From contig JAITQZ010000011.1 in NCBI GenBank assembly GCA_031288635.1, forward strand, positions 1 to 17,312: DNA of 17,312 nucleotides. Direction: 5' to 3'. The notes under the pieces are model-generated. The model did no database searches, was not told where the DNA came from, and was given only the letters and a program-made list of their open reading frames with translations. This DNA comes from Candidatus Peribacteria bacterium. Lineage in GTDB: Bacteria; Patescibacteria; JAEDAM01; Absconditabacterales; Absconditicoccaceae. A program made the translations under genes and the position numbers. Position 1 is the stretch's first letter; every line of letters begins with the position of its first letter. This document shows, one piece after another, positions 1 through 7,617 of the stretch.

Positions 1-45
1 TGCTATACTTCTTTCTATTGCTCATTCCCTTCGAAATACAAGTAA
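1..45 (+). CDS. Possible 3' end of an upstream gene (partial)
   Basis: The frame starting at base 1 stays open to a TAA at 43-45 and gives a 14-residue tail ending Pro-Ser-Lys-Tyr-Lys. An 11-bp inverted repeat starts at the last base of this stop (45-55 with 60-70), as expected for a gene end. There is too little sequence to name a family, and a chance open frame is quite possible. Confidence 0.22.
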   Translation, partial: CYTSFYCSFPSKYK

Positions 46-70
46 GCATAATTTTTTTCAAAATTATGCT
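45..70 (+). terminator. Hairpin, possible terminator of the upstream gene
   Basis: AGCATAATTTT at 45-55 pairs perfectly with AAAATTATGCT at 60-70 across a 4-base loop. No long T run follows on the + strand, so termination is uncertain. Confidence 0.35.
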
Positions 71-478
71 AGCCTTTCTGCTAACTATTGACTTATTTAA
101 ATATACAGTGAACACTTACAATCAAAGAGATAATAAATACTCTGTATTATTTTTTGTAAAAATAGTAACATCTTTCGTAAATTTAGATAAAGAAATAGCA
201 GTTAATAAACCTATGATTTGTTATATAGAGTCTAAAAAATTGAGACCCTTTTTAGAGGGTTGTTATTCAGAATGGAAGCGATGTTTACCCCGTAGGATTG
301 CGGGGTAGTGAGAAATCTTTGTAGATAGGGTGTTTCTTTGGAGGATAAAATAGGATTTTTTATTTACAAAGATTTTTTGTCGTTCAAGTTCAGTTTATTG
401 AAATATAGTTTGCTTCTCCTCTGAATGGCTATTTCCCTATAAAAAAAGTAGGGGTTGTTAATATTTGGCTAATTTGTT
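71..478. other. A+T-rich intergenic stretch with several inverted repeats
   Basis: No convincing gene is seen here. A frame open to 308 has low-complexity, non-protein-like content. Visible structures are a 5-bp hairpin (ACCCT 245-249 with AGGGT 256-260), a G+C-rich hairpin (ACCCCG 287-292 with CGGGGT 301-306), and a long-loop pair (AAATCTTTGTA 313-323 with TACAAAGATTT 365-375) whose right arm runs into a T tract (373-378). The last could be a + strand terminator or a structured RNA. The 287-306 hairpin resembles the CCCCG palindrome near the right end of the window. Confidence 0.4.
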
Positions 479-506
479 TTGCATTTTCGCTGATTTTTTA
501 TATACT
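479..506 (+). promoter_or_regulatory. Promoter of alaS
   Basis: TTGCAT at 479-484, a 16-base spacer and TATACT at 501-506 form a good sigma-70-type promoter. The predicted start near 513 gives a leader of about 40 bases before the ATG at 553. The same boxes with identical spacing occur in front of several other genes in the window, which raises confidence. Confidence 0.65.
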
Positions 507-552
507 TCACTTGTTAGGTAGTGTTTTTTAATTTTGTGTATGTTGGTGAGCT

Positions 553-2148
553 ATGCAATATTTTTCTTCGTCTGAACTCCGTCAAATTCGGACTAAATTC
601 TGGACTTCCAAACAGCATATTGAGATGTCTGAAGTCTCTCTCATTGCTGATAAAGATTCGACTGCTCTTTTTAATGTTGCTGGAATGCAGCCTTTGATTC
701 CGTATTTGATGGGAAAAGAGCATCCACTCGGGAAAAGGCTTTTCGACATCCAGAAATGTGTCCGCACGGTGGATATAGCTGAAGTAGGAGATGCTTCACA
801 TCTAACGTTTTTCGAGATGATGGGAAACTGGTCATTAGGGGATTATTTCAAAAAAGAGGCGGTGGCTTGGTCGTGGGAATTCCTTACGCAATATCTGGAG
901 ATTGACCCGAGAAAAATTGCAGTAACGGTGTTTGAGGGGGATGAATCGGCTCCGAGGGACCAAGAGACGGCTGGATACTGGAAAGAATGTTTTGAAAAAG
1001 CGGGGGTTCCGGTCAGGATTTCTTATTTGCCAGCGGACAATAATCGACGAAGTCCTGGACCTGTGGGACCGTGTGGACCTGACACGGAGATTTTTTACCG
1101 AGTCGGGGAGTCTGAGTTTCCTCCTGATGAGAGTACGGTTGCTACGGATGAAGACCATTGGCTGGAAATCCGAAATGACGTTTTTATGGAGTATTATAGA
1201 GATGAAAGCTGAATCTTATCGAAGCTTAGTAAGCAAAACGTGGATACAGGGATGGGATTTGAGAGGATGTGTAAAGTATTGCAACAAAAGGATTCGGTGT
1301 ATGATACCGACTTATTTGAGCTAATGATTGAGGTGATTGCTAAACATACAAATCAAAAATATATTAATCATACAAAGCAATTTAGAATTATAGCAGATCA
1401 TGCGAGAACGGCATTTATGTTGGTAAATGACGGGTTGATACCCTCAAATATTGGAGCATGATATGTACTTAGAATGATTATCAGAAGGATGATGTTTAAT
1501 ACGATATTACTTGCGGATCTGGCAGACTATACAGAATTGATTTCAGGTTTGTTAGAAAGTGTACAAACATTAAGATCCTTTAAAAAAGAGGAAATTATTA
1601 GAGTAATTATTCAGGAAACTAAAGCATTTCTTAAAACTATTCGTGAATGACATACGATTTTACAGACACTAATCAATACCTATAGTAATGGCCCTTTGAA
1701 AAAACTTATTTCTGGAGAGGAAGTATTTAAGTTATATGATACCTATGGATTCCCTTTAGAATTAACAAAAGAAGTTGTAACAAAGTATGGGTTTCAAATT
1801 GATGAAGTAGGCTTTCAAGAAATGTTAGAAAAAGCTAAAGAAAAATCCAGACAAGCCACCAAGGAAATGTTCAAAAAAGGTGTTGATTGGTCGAAGTATT
1901 TAGAAGGTATTCCTCAGACTGAGTTTGTTGGTTATTCAGCTTTGTCTGCTGAGAATGTTACGTTACTCAAAACCATTGAGTTAGAGGGCTGACAGCAGGT
2001 GTTGATTTTTGATAAGACACCATTTTATCCAGAGATGGGAGGACAGATGGGAGATTTCGGGGAGATTGTCTTGGATGGTGGAGCGGTAAAAAAGATAACT
2101 AATGTCCAGAAGTTTGCGGGAGTGATTTTACATTTTACTTGAGTATAA
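553..2148 (+). CDS. alaS: Alanyl-tRNA synthetase, truncated in the editing domain (read with UGA=Gly)
   Basis: Charges tRNA-Ala with alanine in the cytoplasm (class II synthetase). With UGA=Gly the frame runs 531 codons from ATG 553 to TAA 2146-2148. Visible are the catalytic segment around residues 85-100 (TFFEMMGNWSLGDYFK), GPCGPDTEIFY near 175, motif 3 DTGMGFERM at 231-239, GAGYVLRMIIRR near 301-312 and the start of the editing domain (DKTPFYPEMGGQMGD). TGAs fall at codon 220 (between YYRDES and ILSKLSK), codon 303, and near 366, 480 and 530. The usual family length is about 870 aa. Here the frame ends just after VILHFTG, so the zinc/editing HxxxH-Cys part and the C-terminal domain are missing. 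The first 219 codons lack TGA and look richer in G+C than the rest. It may be a minimal non-editing enzyme or a remnant of alaS with a complete copy elsewhere. Confidence 0.85.
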
Positions 2149-2156
2149 GCGAGAAA

Positions 2157-2741
2157 ATGGAAGAGGTAAGTAGTGATTTGCTGTTAGTACTTTCCAGACC
2201 TCCAGAGGGATTTCCTACAAGAAGGGCTGGAACGGTTGGAATGTGTGCACTGTATTCTCTCAAGGCGTTAATAGAAGGGAAATATCCTGAGCGTACGATT
2301 CCTGTTTCTGCTTATGCTCAAGATATCTTTTCCAAAATTTCTGGGTTTATGCTGCCGTTTTCTTTGCTTAGAGTATTAAGAAAGTATCATATTTCTTATG
2401 AAGTGTTTTCTGGGAGAGGGTTTCCTGTGGCACAAAAGCTTGAAATACTCAAGAGGAGATTGGCTAAGGGACCGATTTTGCTGCTCATCGGAAACGCGTA
2501 TGGCAGTGGAAAACGCCCTACACGAGTTCGTGCTCTTCATCATCGGCATTATATTACTTTGTGGGGATATGATGAGAAAAAGCAGATTTTTTTCATCTAT
2601 GATTCCAATACCAAGAAAAGAGTGCTTCCAGATATGCCAATTGGAAATACGTATTTAACGTATCGTCAATTGATACGTTATTGGTCGATTGGTGCTACGT
2701 GGATGATGAGGTTTTTTGGAGTGAATGTGTTTTATAAATAG
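2157..2741 (+). CDS. C39-like papain-fold cysteine peptidase family protein
   Basis: 194 aa from ATG 2157, eight bases after the alaS stop. A TTG at 2139 in the same frame would overlap alaS and is less likely. The pattern fits a C39-like or papain-like fold: a nucleophile segment GTVGMCALYSL with Cys30, a His segment HHRHYITLWGYD with His131, and an Asp/Asn segment FFIYDSNTKK with Asp149/Asn151. The family cleaves peptides, for example leaders behind double-glycine motifs, but many solitary members have no known substrate. There is no signal peptide and no in-frame TGA. It lies directly against the broken end of alaS, so it may have been joined there by recombination. The fold is a motif-based inference; a substrate cannot be given. 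Confidence 0.6.
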   Translation: MEEVSSDLLLVLSRPPEGFPTRRAGTVGMCALYSLKALIEGKYPERTIPVSAYAQDIFSKISGFMLPFSLLRVLRKYHISYEVFSGRGFPVAQKLEILKRRLAKGPILLLIGNAYGSGKRPTRVRALHHRHYITLWGYDEKKQIFFIYDSNTKKRVLPDMPIGNTYLTYRQLIRYWSIGATWMMRFFGVNVFYK

Positions 2742-2787
2742 CGAAGTTGGTGTGACGTTGAGGCTTCTAGATTAAATGAACTGCTCT

Positions 2788-2826
2788 AACTGCAGTGAAT
2801 GATGCAGTTGTAGTCAGCTTTTTCTT
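2788..2826. terminator. Bidirectional hairpin between convergent genes
   Basis: AACTGCA (2788-2794) pairs with TGCAGTT (2803-2809) around an 8-base loop. A T-rich stretch starts about ten bases to the right on the + strand and continues into the end of the - strand gene. The position between two convergent gene ends fits transcription termination. Confidence 0.45.
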
Positions 2827-3291
2827 TTACTCAATTGCGTTGTATCTCGGGAAAAAGAGGTAGACGATATTGTAGAATGAGCCTACTACTTGGTCAAGTC
2901 CTTTCTCTTGGTTCAGCATTTTTTCTGTTAAAATTCCTTCCAGCTTAAATAGTTCGTGTTCTACTTCTTTTCCTACACGTTGAAATTCTGATGTTTCTGC
3001 GGTTTCATTGCTTTCGTTTAGTGCTCTGAATTGCCGAAAAAGTTGGTTATAGGTTTCAAAAAATCTCATAAAAAGTTGACCGCCTTTTGTTTTATTCAGG
3101 GTGAAAATTTTGTTTTCGATATAGGTATGGATGATGTTTTGTACTGCCTCTGCTTGTTTTGTGTCCATTTGAGCAAAGCTTGGACCAAAAACAGGATGTT
3201 GGGTTAAATCATTAAACGTAGGAATGATTTTTTTGTTTTCTTCGATGTTTTGTAAAAGTGTATAGATTTGCTGTTGTTGTAGGGTGTTCAT
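2827..3291 (-). CDS. Hypothetical helical protein, 154 aa
   Basis: A 154-residue frame from ATG 3289-3291 to TAA 2827-2829, with no in-frame TGA. It is rich in Gln, Glu, Asn and Lys, looks largely alpha-helical, and has no signal peptide or clear membrane segment. The ending LDQVVGSFYNIVYLFFPRYNAIE is hydrophobic and aromatic and might be an interaction tail. I do not recognise a family. It has its own likely promoter (3340-3367), so it is probably expressed separately from the CDGSH gene upstream of it. Confidence 0.6.
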   Translation of the reverse strand: MNTLQQQQIYTLLQNIEENKKIIPTFNDLTQHPVFGPSFAQMDTKQAEAVQNIIHTYIENKIFTLNKTKGGQLFMRFFETYNQLFRQFRALNESNETAETSEFQRVGKEVEHELFKLEGILTEKMLNQEKGLDQVVGSFYNIVYLFFPRYNAIE

Positions 3292-3339
3292 TATCGAGAA
3301 GAAAATTAAAAAGCTCCCTTTCCATGGGAATTGTTGTCA

Positions 3340-3367
3340 TCTATATGAAACTCCTTGCAAAATGCAA
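3340..3367 (-). promoter_or_regulatory. Promoter of the 154-aa gene
   Basis: On the - strand, TTGCAT (3362-3367), a 16-base spacer and TATAGA (3340-3345). This matches the box and spacing pattern of the other promoters in the window. It lies just downstream of the CDGSH gene stop. Confidence 0.5.
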
Positions 3368-3377
3368 CTTAAAAATA

Positions 3378-4082
3378 TTAATTGTCGAGTCCTTGCATAT
3401 GTTTACATCTCAAATGTGAGGCATCGCAGAACGGCATATTTCTGGATTCTCCGCAGCGACAAAGGGTTTGACGGTTACGTATAGGATAGGACGCTCCGTC
3501 AGAGCTTTCTACTTCAATTCCTCCCTGTACAAAGAGGGGTCATTTACAGTCTTTTCCTTTGTCTTCTAACATTCAAATTGCAGGTGCTAGTTCAGGTTCC
3601 ATCAGATTTCCTTCTTTGTCTACTACAGTCAGTCTACCGGATACGCAGTTGCCAGCACTGAAAATTGCTCTTTTTTTTGCTTCGGGGTCTGCACTATCAG
3701 CTACATCTTGTCGGGTTCCTTGTCCGTAGTGGCAAAATCTCGCTACAGCACAGTAGCTTTCTTTGTCTACTAAATCCAATTCTGGTCATTGGTAATACAT
3801 TGCTCCTTGTTCGTACGCTTCTTTGGTAGCGTATTCTGTCCCTTCAAATTTAGTTTGTACGTGGGTTCCATCGCAAAAGGGTTTGGTTTTTGAGTGTCCG
3901 CAACGACAGAGATGGGTGATTTCTGGATGGTCGTAGGATTTTCCGTGTTGTAAATGGTCACTTCCTCCGTGTCAGTCTTCTACCATTGTTTCCTGTCTGA
4001 TAGGAATGTTTCCACAGAGTTCGTAGGGTCCTTTAGGGAGAACGGTGATTTTTGCTGTTTTGCAAGCAGATTTTTGTTCCAT
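3378..4082 (-). CDS. CDGSH-type iron-sulfur protein with two CDGSH motifs
   Basis: 234 aa from ATG 4080-4082 to TAA 3378-3380 with UGA=Gly, including TGA at 3573-3575, at 3540-3542 and in the segments VEDGHGG and YYQGPELD. Two CDGSH cluster-binding motifs are complete: CRCGHSKTKPFCDGTH at residues 59-74 and CRCGESRNMPFCDASH at 208-223. Each supplies three Cys and one His for a [2Fe-2S] cluster. The middle part (YCAVARFCHYGQGTRQDV, then FSAGNCVSGRLTVVDKEGN) is typical of the bacterial two-motif family. Members are soluble redox or cluster-transfer proteins; the physiological partner is not known here. It lies 71 bases after the VirB2-like gene on the same strand and could share its transcript. 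A TTGCAT at 4137-4142 has only a weak -10 candidate. Confidence 0.88.
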
Positions 4083-4153
4083 TTTTGTGATAAAAAGATA
4101 AAAGGCTCAATTCTTTTTAAGGAAAAGAGCAAAGAATGCAATAAAAATTTAAG

Positions 4154-5104
4154 TTAGTTGATGAGGAGGACATTGGAAATGATGTATCCTGATCCGATTA
4201 CGAGGATTCCAATGACGACATAGATGAGAGTTTTTCTGATTTTTTTCGGCATTTCTGCATCATCGGGTTTGGTGAGCATTTGAAAGGTTTGGAAAATAAT
4301 CAGTACCAACACGACGAAAGCAGTCAGGGTCATTACTCGATTGATGACTTGGTAGATGATGGGAATGTTTTGGGTTTCAAAGATTCCGGTTCCAATCTCT
4401 CCTAGGGTATTTGCGGTTTTATTGATTACGGTTTCTCTTTTCCCAAAGACCGCTTCTACCAGTTGTTTCGCTGCCAAAATGACTAAGATTCAGATTACCG
4501 TTCGTGAAATCATTCCTACCGCTTTTTTTCTGATACCTTCATCTTGTGAAGTCAAAAAGGTAAATACACGTCCTGCTAGGATAAAAAAGAGGACTCCCAC
4601 TGCTAGATATGCTGTGAGTTTGAGGAAAGGGAGGAAAATCCCTTCGTAGAGTCTCGCTGCCATCGCTACGCCGTCGAGTCCTGCAGCACTTTCTGGGCCT
4701 CCTTCAATATCAATGACATCAAGTACTAACGTGTTTGCGACAAATCGGGCAGAAGACATTATAATAATTCCAATTACTCCATAGAGTACTAGTTGTCCTC
4801 CTTCTTTGAGAGCATCTTCTTTGCTCGAAGTCATCATTTTATATCCGCCGAATAAGGCTATTACCGTTCCCAGAGTGATAAAAATGGGCATCAAATATTG
4901 CAGTATTTGTCTCACTAAAGTAATGAGCCCGTCAGTTCCTTTTTCGGTTACGATATCGGTGTGGACGTGAGATTTGATACTTTGGATGCCTTTTTCTAAC
5001 TCATCATCAAATCTTCCCTCTTGAGCGAGTGCTATGGGAGAGAAAAAGCTGAGACTTGTGATTGTGAGGAGCATTACTGCAAAAAAGGTTCTGATTTTTT
5101 TCAT
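4154..5104 (-). CDS. VirB2/pilin-like membrane protein with three repeated modules
   Basis: 316 aa. Two standard-code fragments join through a UGA-Gly at codon 205. Residues 1-27 are a signal peptide (cleavage likely after ALA). Three related segments follow at about 61-130, 155-220 and 248-316. Each has a hydrophobic helix, a short cytoplasmic-type loop rich in charge (MTSSKEDALKEG; FLTSQDEGIRKKA; MLTKPDDAEMPKK) and a second helix with a conserved Gly-Ile core (VIGIIIM; VIGILVI; VIGILVI). This is the VirB2/TrbC-type layout of conjugative or type IV secretion pilins, which are common in candidate-phylum genomes as single-module proteins. Here three are fused. The gene start overlaps the upstream 148-aa gene by 31 bases, and a virB4-type gene lies further up the same strand. 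It is probably a structural membrane component of a type IV secretion or pilus machine. Confidence 0.72.
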
Positions 5105-5520
5105 TTATTGAGCATACGGGATAAAAGATTTTTACAAAGGGTATAGGGTCGTAAGGTGATGTCTTTTATGGTTGGATACGGTCAGAGGGGTGGGAGTATT
5201 GCTGGGAGAGCGATTTCATTCAAGCAAGCAGTGATACAAAAGGCAGAAATAAGGCAGATGAGTATGGCGGTTCAGCTGGCGAGTCGTTGGAGAACTGTTG
5301 TTTGGGCGAAATAGTTGATGATAAAGAAGAACACGGTGATAGCGAACAGGATGAGGTTGAGTTTTCCTACGTTAAGGTAGGGGTAGACGAATGATGATTG
5401 TCCTTCTCCGTGGTTCTCTTTATGAAAAGGGGTGATGAAGGGACCAAAAAAGAGGATTCCAGCGAGGGCAGTGAGGATTTCGTTGTTGGTGATGGCGGTT
5501 TGTGAGGGGTATTGGTCCAT
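5074..5520 (-). CDS. Small membrane protein of the secretion block
   Basis: 148 aa from ATG 5518-5520 to TAA 5074-5076, with UGA-Gly at 5272-5274, 5182-5184 and 5101-5103. Hydrophobic stretches are visible in LTALAGILFFGPFI, KLNLILFAITVFFFIINYF and TAILICLISAFCITACL, giving two or three membrane helices, with a basic C-terminal tail. I do not recognise a family. The 31-base overlap with the VirB2-like gene and the shared promoter at 5561-5588 suggest translational coupling and a role in the same membrane machine, comparable in size to VirB3 or VirB6-like parts. That role is inference. Confidence 0.6.
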
Positions 5521-5560
5521 AAGATGGTAAGCATTTCAAAAGATAAAGTCCACACACTTA

Positions 5561-5588
5561 AGTATACTGAAAAATACTTTTTATGCAA
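5561..5588 (-). promoter_or_regulatory. Promoter of the 148-aa / VirB2-like block
   Basis: On the - strand TTGCAT (5583-5588), a 16-base spacer and TATACT (5561-5566), followed by TAAG. The predicted start near 5553 leaves about 33 bases to the ATG. The match with the virB4 promoter (9939-9966) extends past the boxes: both have TTTGCA, 16-base A+T spacers and TATACTTAAG. Confidence 0.65.
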
Positions 5589-5612
5589 ATTTTACCCTCG
5601 TATTTTTTTCTC

Positions 5613-5640
5613 TTGCAATCTAGGTCAAAAATCTTATGAT
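5613..5640 (+). promoter_or_regulatory. Promoter of dinD
   Basis: TTGCAA (5613-5618), a 16-base spacer and TATGAT (5635-5640) lie 41 bases before the dinD ATG. It is arranged back to back with the - strand promoter at 5561-5588. No clear LexA-type palindrome was found, so SOS control is not supported by the sequence. Confidence 0.55.
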
Positions 5641-5680
5641 ATTGATGTACTACTTTTTTTTACTTCTTTTTCTTTTAGGT

Positions 5681-6475
5681 ATGCCTTCTATTTTCGACCA
5701 AATCAAACACATTAACTCCTATGGGCAGGAGTTTCGACAAGCTCGTCAGCTTGCAAAGGTTCTCAATTATGCTGATTTTTGAAATTTTGAGAATGTGATT
5801 AGAAAAGCAAAAGTTACTTGTACATCTTCCTGACAGTCTGTGGCTGACCACTTCGGTGATATCACCGAGGAGGTAAAGGCTGGCTTATGAACTACTGGGA
5901 CGTATCGTAGCTATGCGTTATCCCGCTATGCGTGCTATCTTATCGCGATGGAAGCTGACGGGAGTAAATCAGAAGTAGCATTAGCCAAGGCGTATTTCGC
6001 TATTCAGACGAGAAAACAAGAAATTACGGAGCAATTTTTGGAAGATAAAAAAAAGCTCTATCTGAGAGAACAAGTTTCAGAACATAATAAATCTTTGGCA
6101 AAGGTTGCGAAACAAGCAGGAGTATTTAATTATTGAAATTTTGTAGATTATGGGTATTTGGGACTGTATGGAATGAGAAACAAGGAAATATTGAAAAAGA
6201 AAACGCTGAATCCAAAGGACGCTTTAATGGACAATATCGGCAGTGAAGAACTTGCAGCAAACCTTTTTCGTGCGACACAAGCAGAAGCGAAAATCAAAAG
6301 GGAAAGTATTATTGGGCAGGACAAGGCGAGCAAAGCACATTACGAGGTGGGGAAAGACATTAGAGGGCTGATAAAGAAAATGTGAGGGACTATGCCGGAA
6401 GAATTGCCAGCGACTGAACATATTAAAGAGACAAAAAAGAGAATGAAACAGCAAGAAAGACTGGAGAAAGGGTAA
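5681..6475 (+). CDS. dinD: DNA damage-inducible protein D homologue (read with UGA=Gly)
   Basis: 264 aa from ATG 5681 to TAA 6473-6475, close to the family length of about 275. UGA-Gly occurs at five sites, such as ADFGNFENVI, TSSGQSVADHF, AGLGTTGTYRS and IKKMGGTMPEELP. Family landmarks are ARQLAKVLNYADFGNF near 20-35, ALSRYACYLIAMEADG near 78-93, AYFAIQTRKQE near 103-113, GLYGMRNKEI, the strongly conserved GSEELAANLFRATQAEAK and the terminal TMPEELPATEHIKE. In E. coli DinD is SOS-induced and inhibits RecA filament activity. The role in this lineage is unknown. It runs against its neighbours between two - strand secretion blocks, and its stop touches the stop of the 370-aa gene with no bases between them. 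Confidence 0.92.
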
Positions 6476-7588
6476 TTATTCTTCTCTTCCTCTATTATTT
6501 TGATTATTTTCGTTCATCCTTGCTTTTTCTTCAACGCTATATTGTATGTCGACTAGAGGTTGATGACTTTTAGCCTTTTGAAATAGTTTGAAAGCATTTT
6601 GCTCTAAAATAATATGAGATTTTAGATTTTTTCTAATATCTTGAAATGCAATATCTTCAAAATTTTTTAGTATTTCATAAATTCTTGGTTTTGAAAGTGC
6701 AGAAATTTTTTTTACATTATAATTTCTTAGCATTTTTCATAATTCACTATTCAGATATCTAGCAACTTCTTGGCTTTGTTTTTCGGATAGTTGAGGTATA
6801 GCTAAAATGTTGTACAAATCAGATTTTATTTTGGGGATGTTATCCTGTATCATTTTACAAAAGTTTTCTGTATCCTGAGAATATTCTTTAATTTTGTAGA
6901 GCACTTGGCTAGATAATGGAGTATTGTTGATGGTTTGTTCTGCTAATGTTAATTCTTTTATTTTTTCAGGGATAATTTCTTGTTCTGAAAGGTAATCTAC
7001 TAATTCTTGTGGAAGGATGGGAAAGAGCACTTTTTCTTGGATGTCTACGAATTTACTAGGGAAATTTTCGTCTATTCGTTGTATATATTTTGTAATCTTT
7101 TTTTTCTGTTGAGCATATGCAAATTCTAATTTACTCGCAAAAAAATGATTTCATAGAGACAATTCTTCACCTCTTTCGTGAATTGCAAGAATGTCTCTAA
7201 ATTCTTGTGGAATTTTATCTTCCACTAAAAATATTGTTCGTGTTGCTTTTGCTATTGCAACTTTATATCAAGAGAAGAGAGCTGTTCGGTTGTCATGCCG
7301 ACAATGACAGAAAGCGTATCCATAGTCTTTTGCAATGTGTTTAACTAAAGAATAAGGAACTAAACCATATTGAAAGTTAAATCCATCTTTATCAAAAATT
7401 GCTCGCTTTTTATGTTCTTCAACATACTGTATTAGACCTTTCATAAAATTTTCTTGTTGAAGATATAATTGTGGTGCTATCCTTGCTTCTAGACATTGTC
7501 TTGCTTGTAAGGTTTGTTTTTGTGTTTGTTTTTGTGTTTGTTTTTGTGAGAGCTCGTGTGTGGGTGTCAAACGCATATACATTCACAT
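6476..7588 (-). CDS. Unknown 370-aa protein downstream of virB4-type ATPase
   Basis: With UGA=Gly one frame runs from ATG 7586-7588 to TAA 6476-6478; the ATGs at 7582 and 7576 are also possible starts. It joins fragments that look separate in the standard code (TGA at 7583, 7268, about 7157 and 6734). The N-terminus has a Gln-Lys-Gln-Thr repeat. A middle segment (YGLVPYSLVKHIAKDYGYAF, FCHCRHDNRTALF, then LAIHERGEELSLGNHFFASKLEFAYA) is probably the folded core, with suggestive His/Cys residues. The C-terminal 200 residues are charged, helical and end in an Asn/Arg/Glu-rich tail. There is no membrane segment and I recognise no family. It starts 29 bases after the ATPase gene, so it is very likely in the same transcript. 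Confidence 0.62.
7512..7547. repeat. Three tandem 12-bp units
   Basis: GTTTGTTTTTGT is repeated three times without change at 7512-7523, 7524-7535 and 7536-7547. In the 370-aa gene it encodes a short Gln-Lys-Gln-Thr repeat. Because the unit is 12 bp, copy-number changes would keep the frame. Confidence 0.9.
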
Positions 7589-7617
7589 TTGGGCTGTGGT
7601 TAGAAATATAAAACATA

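Noticed and set aside
18..308. 96-aa frame at the left end
   Set aside because: TTG start, no SD, low-complexity A+T-driven content and a hairpin across its 5' part; no family features.
2139..2156. TTG 2139 as start of the peptidase gene
   Set aside because: It would overlap the alaS end; ATG 2157 in the same frame just after the alaS stop is the simpler start, though the TTG is not excluded.
4154..5104. Two separate genes (107 aa and 204 aa)
   Set aside because: Both lie in the same frame and are joined by a single TGA that reads as Gly.
5681..5720. LexA-type SOS box before dinD
   Set aside because: No clear CTG-N10-CAG or similar palindrome was found near the dinD promoter.
7512..7547. 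CRISPR or regulatory iterons
   Set aside because: Units are contiguous 12-mers inside a coding frame with no spacers and code for a Gln-Lys-Gln-Thr tract.
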